Positions 63,348 to 64,000 of a DNA stretch of 64,000 nucleotides are shown here, in pieces (within the stretch, counting starts at the first letter, position 1; every line of letters starts with the position of its first letter). A program made the position numbers and the translations under genes. The DNA comes from G963422445 sp963422445. GTDB taxonomy: Bacteria; Pseudomonadota; Alphaproteobacteria; Thalassobaculales; Thalassobaculaceae. The stretch is taken from positions 5,890,001 to 5,954,000 of the forward strand of contig OY729512.2 of the NCBI GenBank assembly GCA_963422445.2, given 5' to 3'. The notes under the pieces were generated by a model. It saw only the letters and a program-made list of their open reading frames with translations, made no database searches and was not told where the DNA came from.

Positions 63348-64000
63348 TCAGCCCTTGCCGTAGGTGAAGGGCAGCGTGCGGGCGTTCATGTATCCCTGCA
63401 AGCCGATCTTCGACCAGCCGATTGCCGTCTTGCGGAAACTCCGGTAGCTGTCCCAGACTTCCTTGGCCGTGGCATCGGTATTGCCGACGCTGTCCACCAC
63501 TTCGCCGGACACCCGGCCGAGTTCAGCCAGCAGGTCGTTAGGATATTTGTGCATCTTGACGCCATGCTGTTCGACGAGCTTCTTGAGCGCTCCCGGGCTG
63601 GCGCCGTCATATTCCGCGGTCTGAATGAAACATTCAGCCTGCAGCAAGGCCTCGATGATCGTCTGATCTTCCGATCCGAGGCTATCCCAGAATTTCTGGT
63701 TGACGGCATAGCTGCTCATAGTGCCCGGCTCATGGAATCCCGGCCAGTGGTAGTTCTTAACGACCTTGTAGAAACCGAAGGCGAGATCATGCCACGGTCC
63801 GACCCATTCGGTGCCATCGATGGCGCCCGATTGCAAAGCAGGAAAGATTTCGCCGCCTGGCAGGTTGACCACCGCGACACCGAGCTCGCGCAACACCTCG
63901 CCGCCGAGGCCCGGCATGCGGAACTTGACGCCCTTGAAATCGTCAAGCTTGGTGATCTGCTTGTTCAACCAACCCCCCATCTGTGTTCCGGTCGAAGGGC
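63348..64000 (-). CDS. TRAP transporter substrate-binding protein (DctP), C-terminal part
   Basis: The gene continues beyond the right edge; 217 residues are visible. Features of the TakP-type binding proteins: FKGVKFRMPGLGGEVLRELG, then ALQSGAIDGTEWVGPWHDLA, with an Arg (KFRM) that usually grips the substrate carboxylate, and a YHWPGFHEPG segment. A 2-oxo or other organic acid is the likely ligand. It is the first gene of a PQM operon on the minus strand. Confidence 0.9.
   Translation of the reverse strand, partial: PSTGTQMGGWLNKQITKLDDFKGVKFRMPGLGGEVLRELGVAVVNLPGGEIFPALQSGAIDGTEWVGPWHDLAFGFYKVVKNYHWPGFHEPGTMSSYAVNQKFWDSLGSEDQTIIEALLQAECFIQTAEYDGASPGALKKLVEQHGVKMHKYPNDLLAELGRVSGEVVDSVGNTDATAKEVWDSYRSFRKTAIGWSKIGLQGYMNARTLPFTYGKG

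Overview
The window reads as a high-GC alphaproteobacterial chromosome. The evidence is the SUV3-like helicase gene translationally coupled to an S4-domain gene, htpG, two TRAP transporters, and a branched-chain-type ABC operon surrounded by SDR dehydrogenases. The genus cannot be fixed from this sequence alone. No rRNA, tRNA or CRISPR array was seen.

Layout. (1) 1-15.9 kb is a mostly intact catabolic/transport block: a VOC fragment, an SDR, a complete LivKHMGF-type ABC operon with a second SDR, a TRAP QM pair without a neighbouring P subunit, a membrane histidine-motif hydroxylase, an M19 dipeptidase-like protein, an unrecognised 565-aa protein coupled to a DUF3726-like protein, a threonine aldolase and a VOC protein. 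(2) 15.9-17.9 kb is a secreted Sel1-repeat gene broken by an IS1595-family element plus a 111-bp MITE. (3) 18.1-22.7 kb is metabolic: a Gfo/Idh/MocA oxidoreductase, an alpha/beta hydrolase carrying the fluoroacetate dehalogenase residue set, and a dimethylglycine/sarcosine-dehydrogenase-like flavoprotein. (4) 22.8-29.1 kb is a nested pile of insertion sequences (IS21 remnant, IS1634 remnant with an intact IS630 inside, an IS4-type element whose transposase carries a DruA/DUF4338-like N-terminal half, and a truncated IS5-type gene). (5) 29.5-32.2 kb holds an SLC4-like bicarbonate transporter homologue and a gentisate 1,2-dioxygenase-like bicupin, with a rearranged IS630 pair immediately upstream. 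(6) 33.8-36.9 kb is a compact operon: HigB-like toxin, HigA-like antitoxin fused to an ImmA/IrrE metallopeptidase, a CD-NTase (SMODS) and a frameshifted two-TM SLATT effector. This is the best candidate here for an unusual defence system. (7) 37-53.3 kb is another IS graveyard (IS1595, IS21, IS1380 interrupted by an intact IS1634, IS427-group IS5, ISAzo13, and a long two-HTH transposase element). Its non-IS DNA reassembles into one exported TPR-CHAT protease-like gene, now destroyed. (8) 53.4-64 kb returns to conserved chromosome: MFS transporter, TTC38-like TPR protein, S4 protein, SUV3-like helicase, htpG and a complete TRAP transporter (P subunit running off the edge).

A recurrent thread is a 111-bp palindromic-ended MITE in four copies. 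Two have perfect 8-bp target duplications and one a 7/8 match. Their ends match those of a decayed 805-bp IS1595-family element at 37079-37883, which is therefore a plausible relative of the mobilising element.
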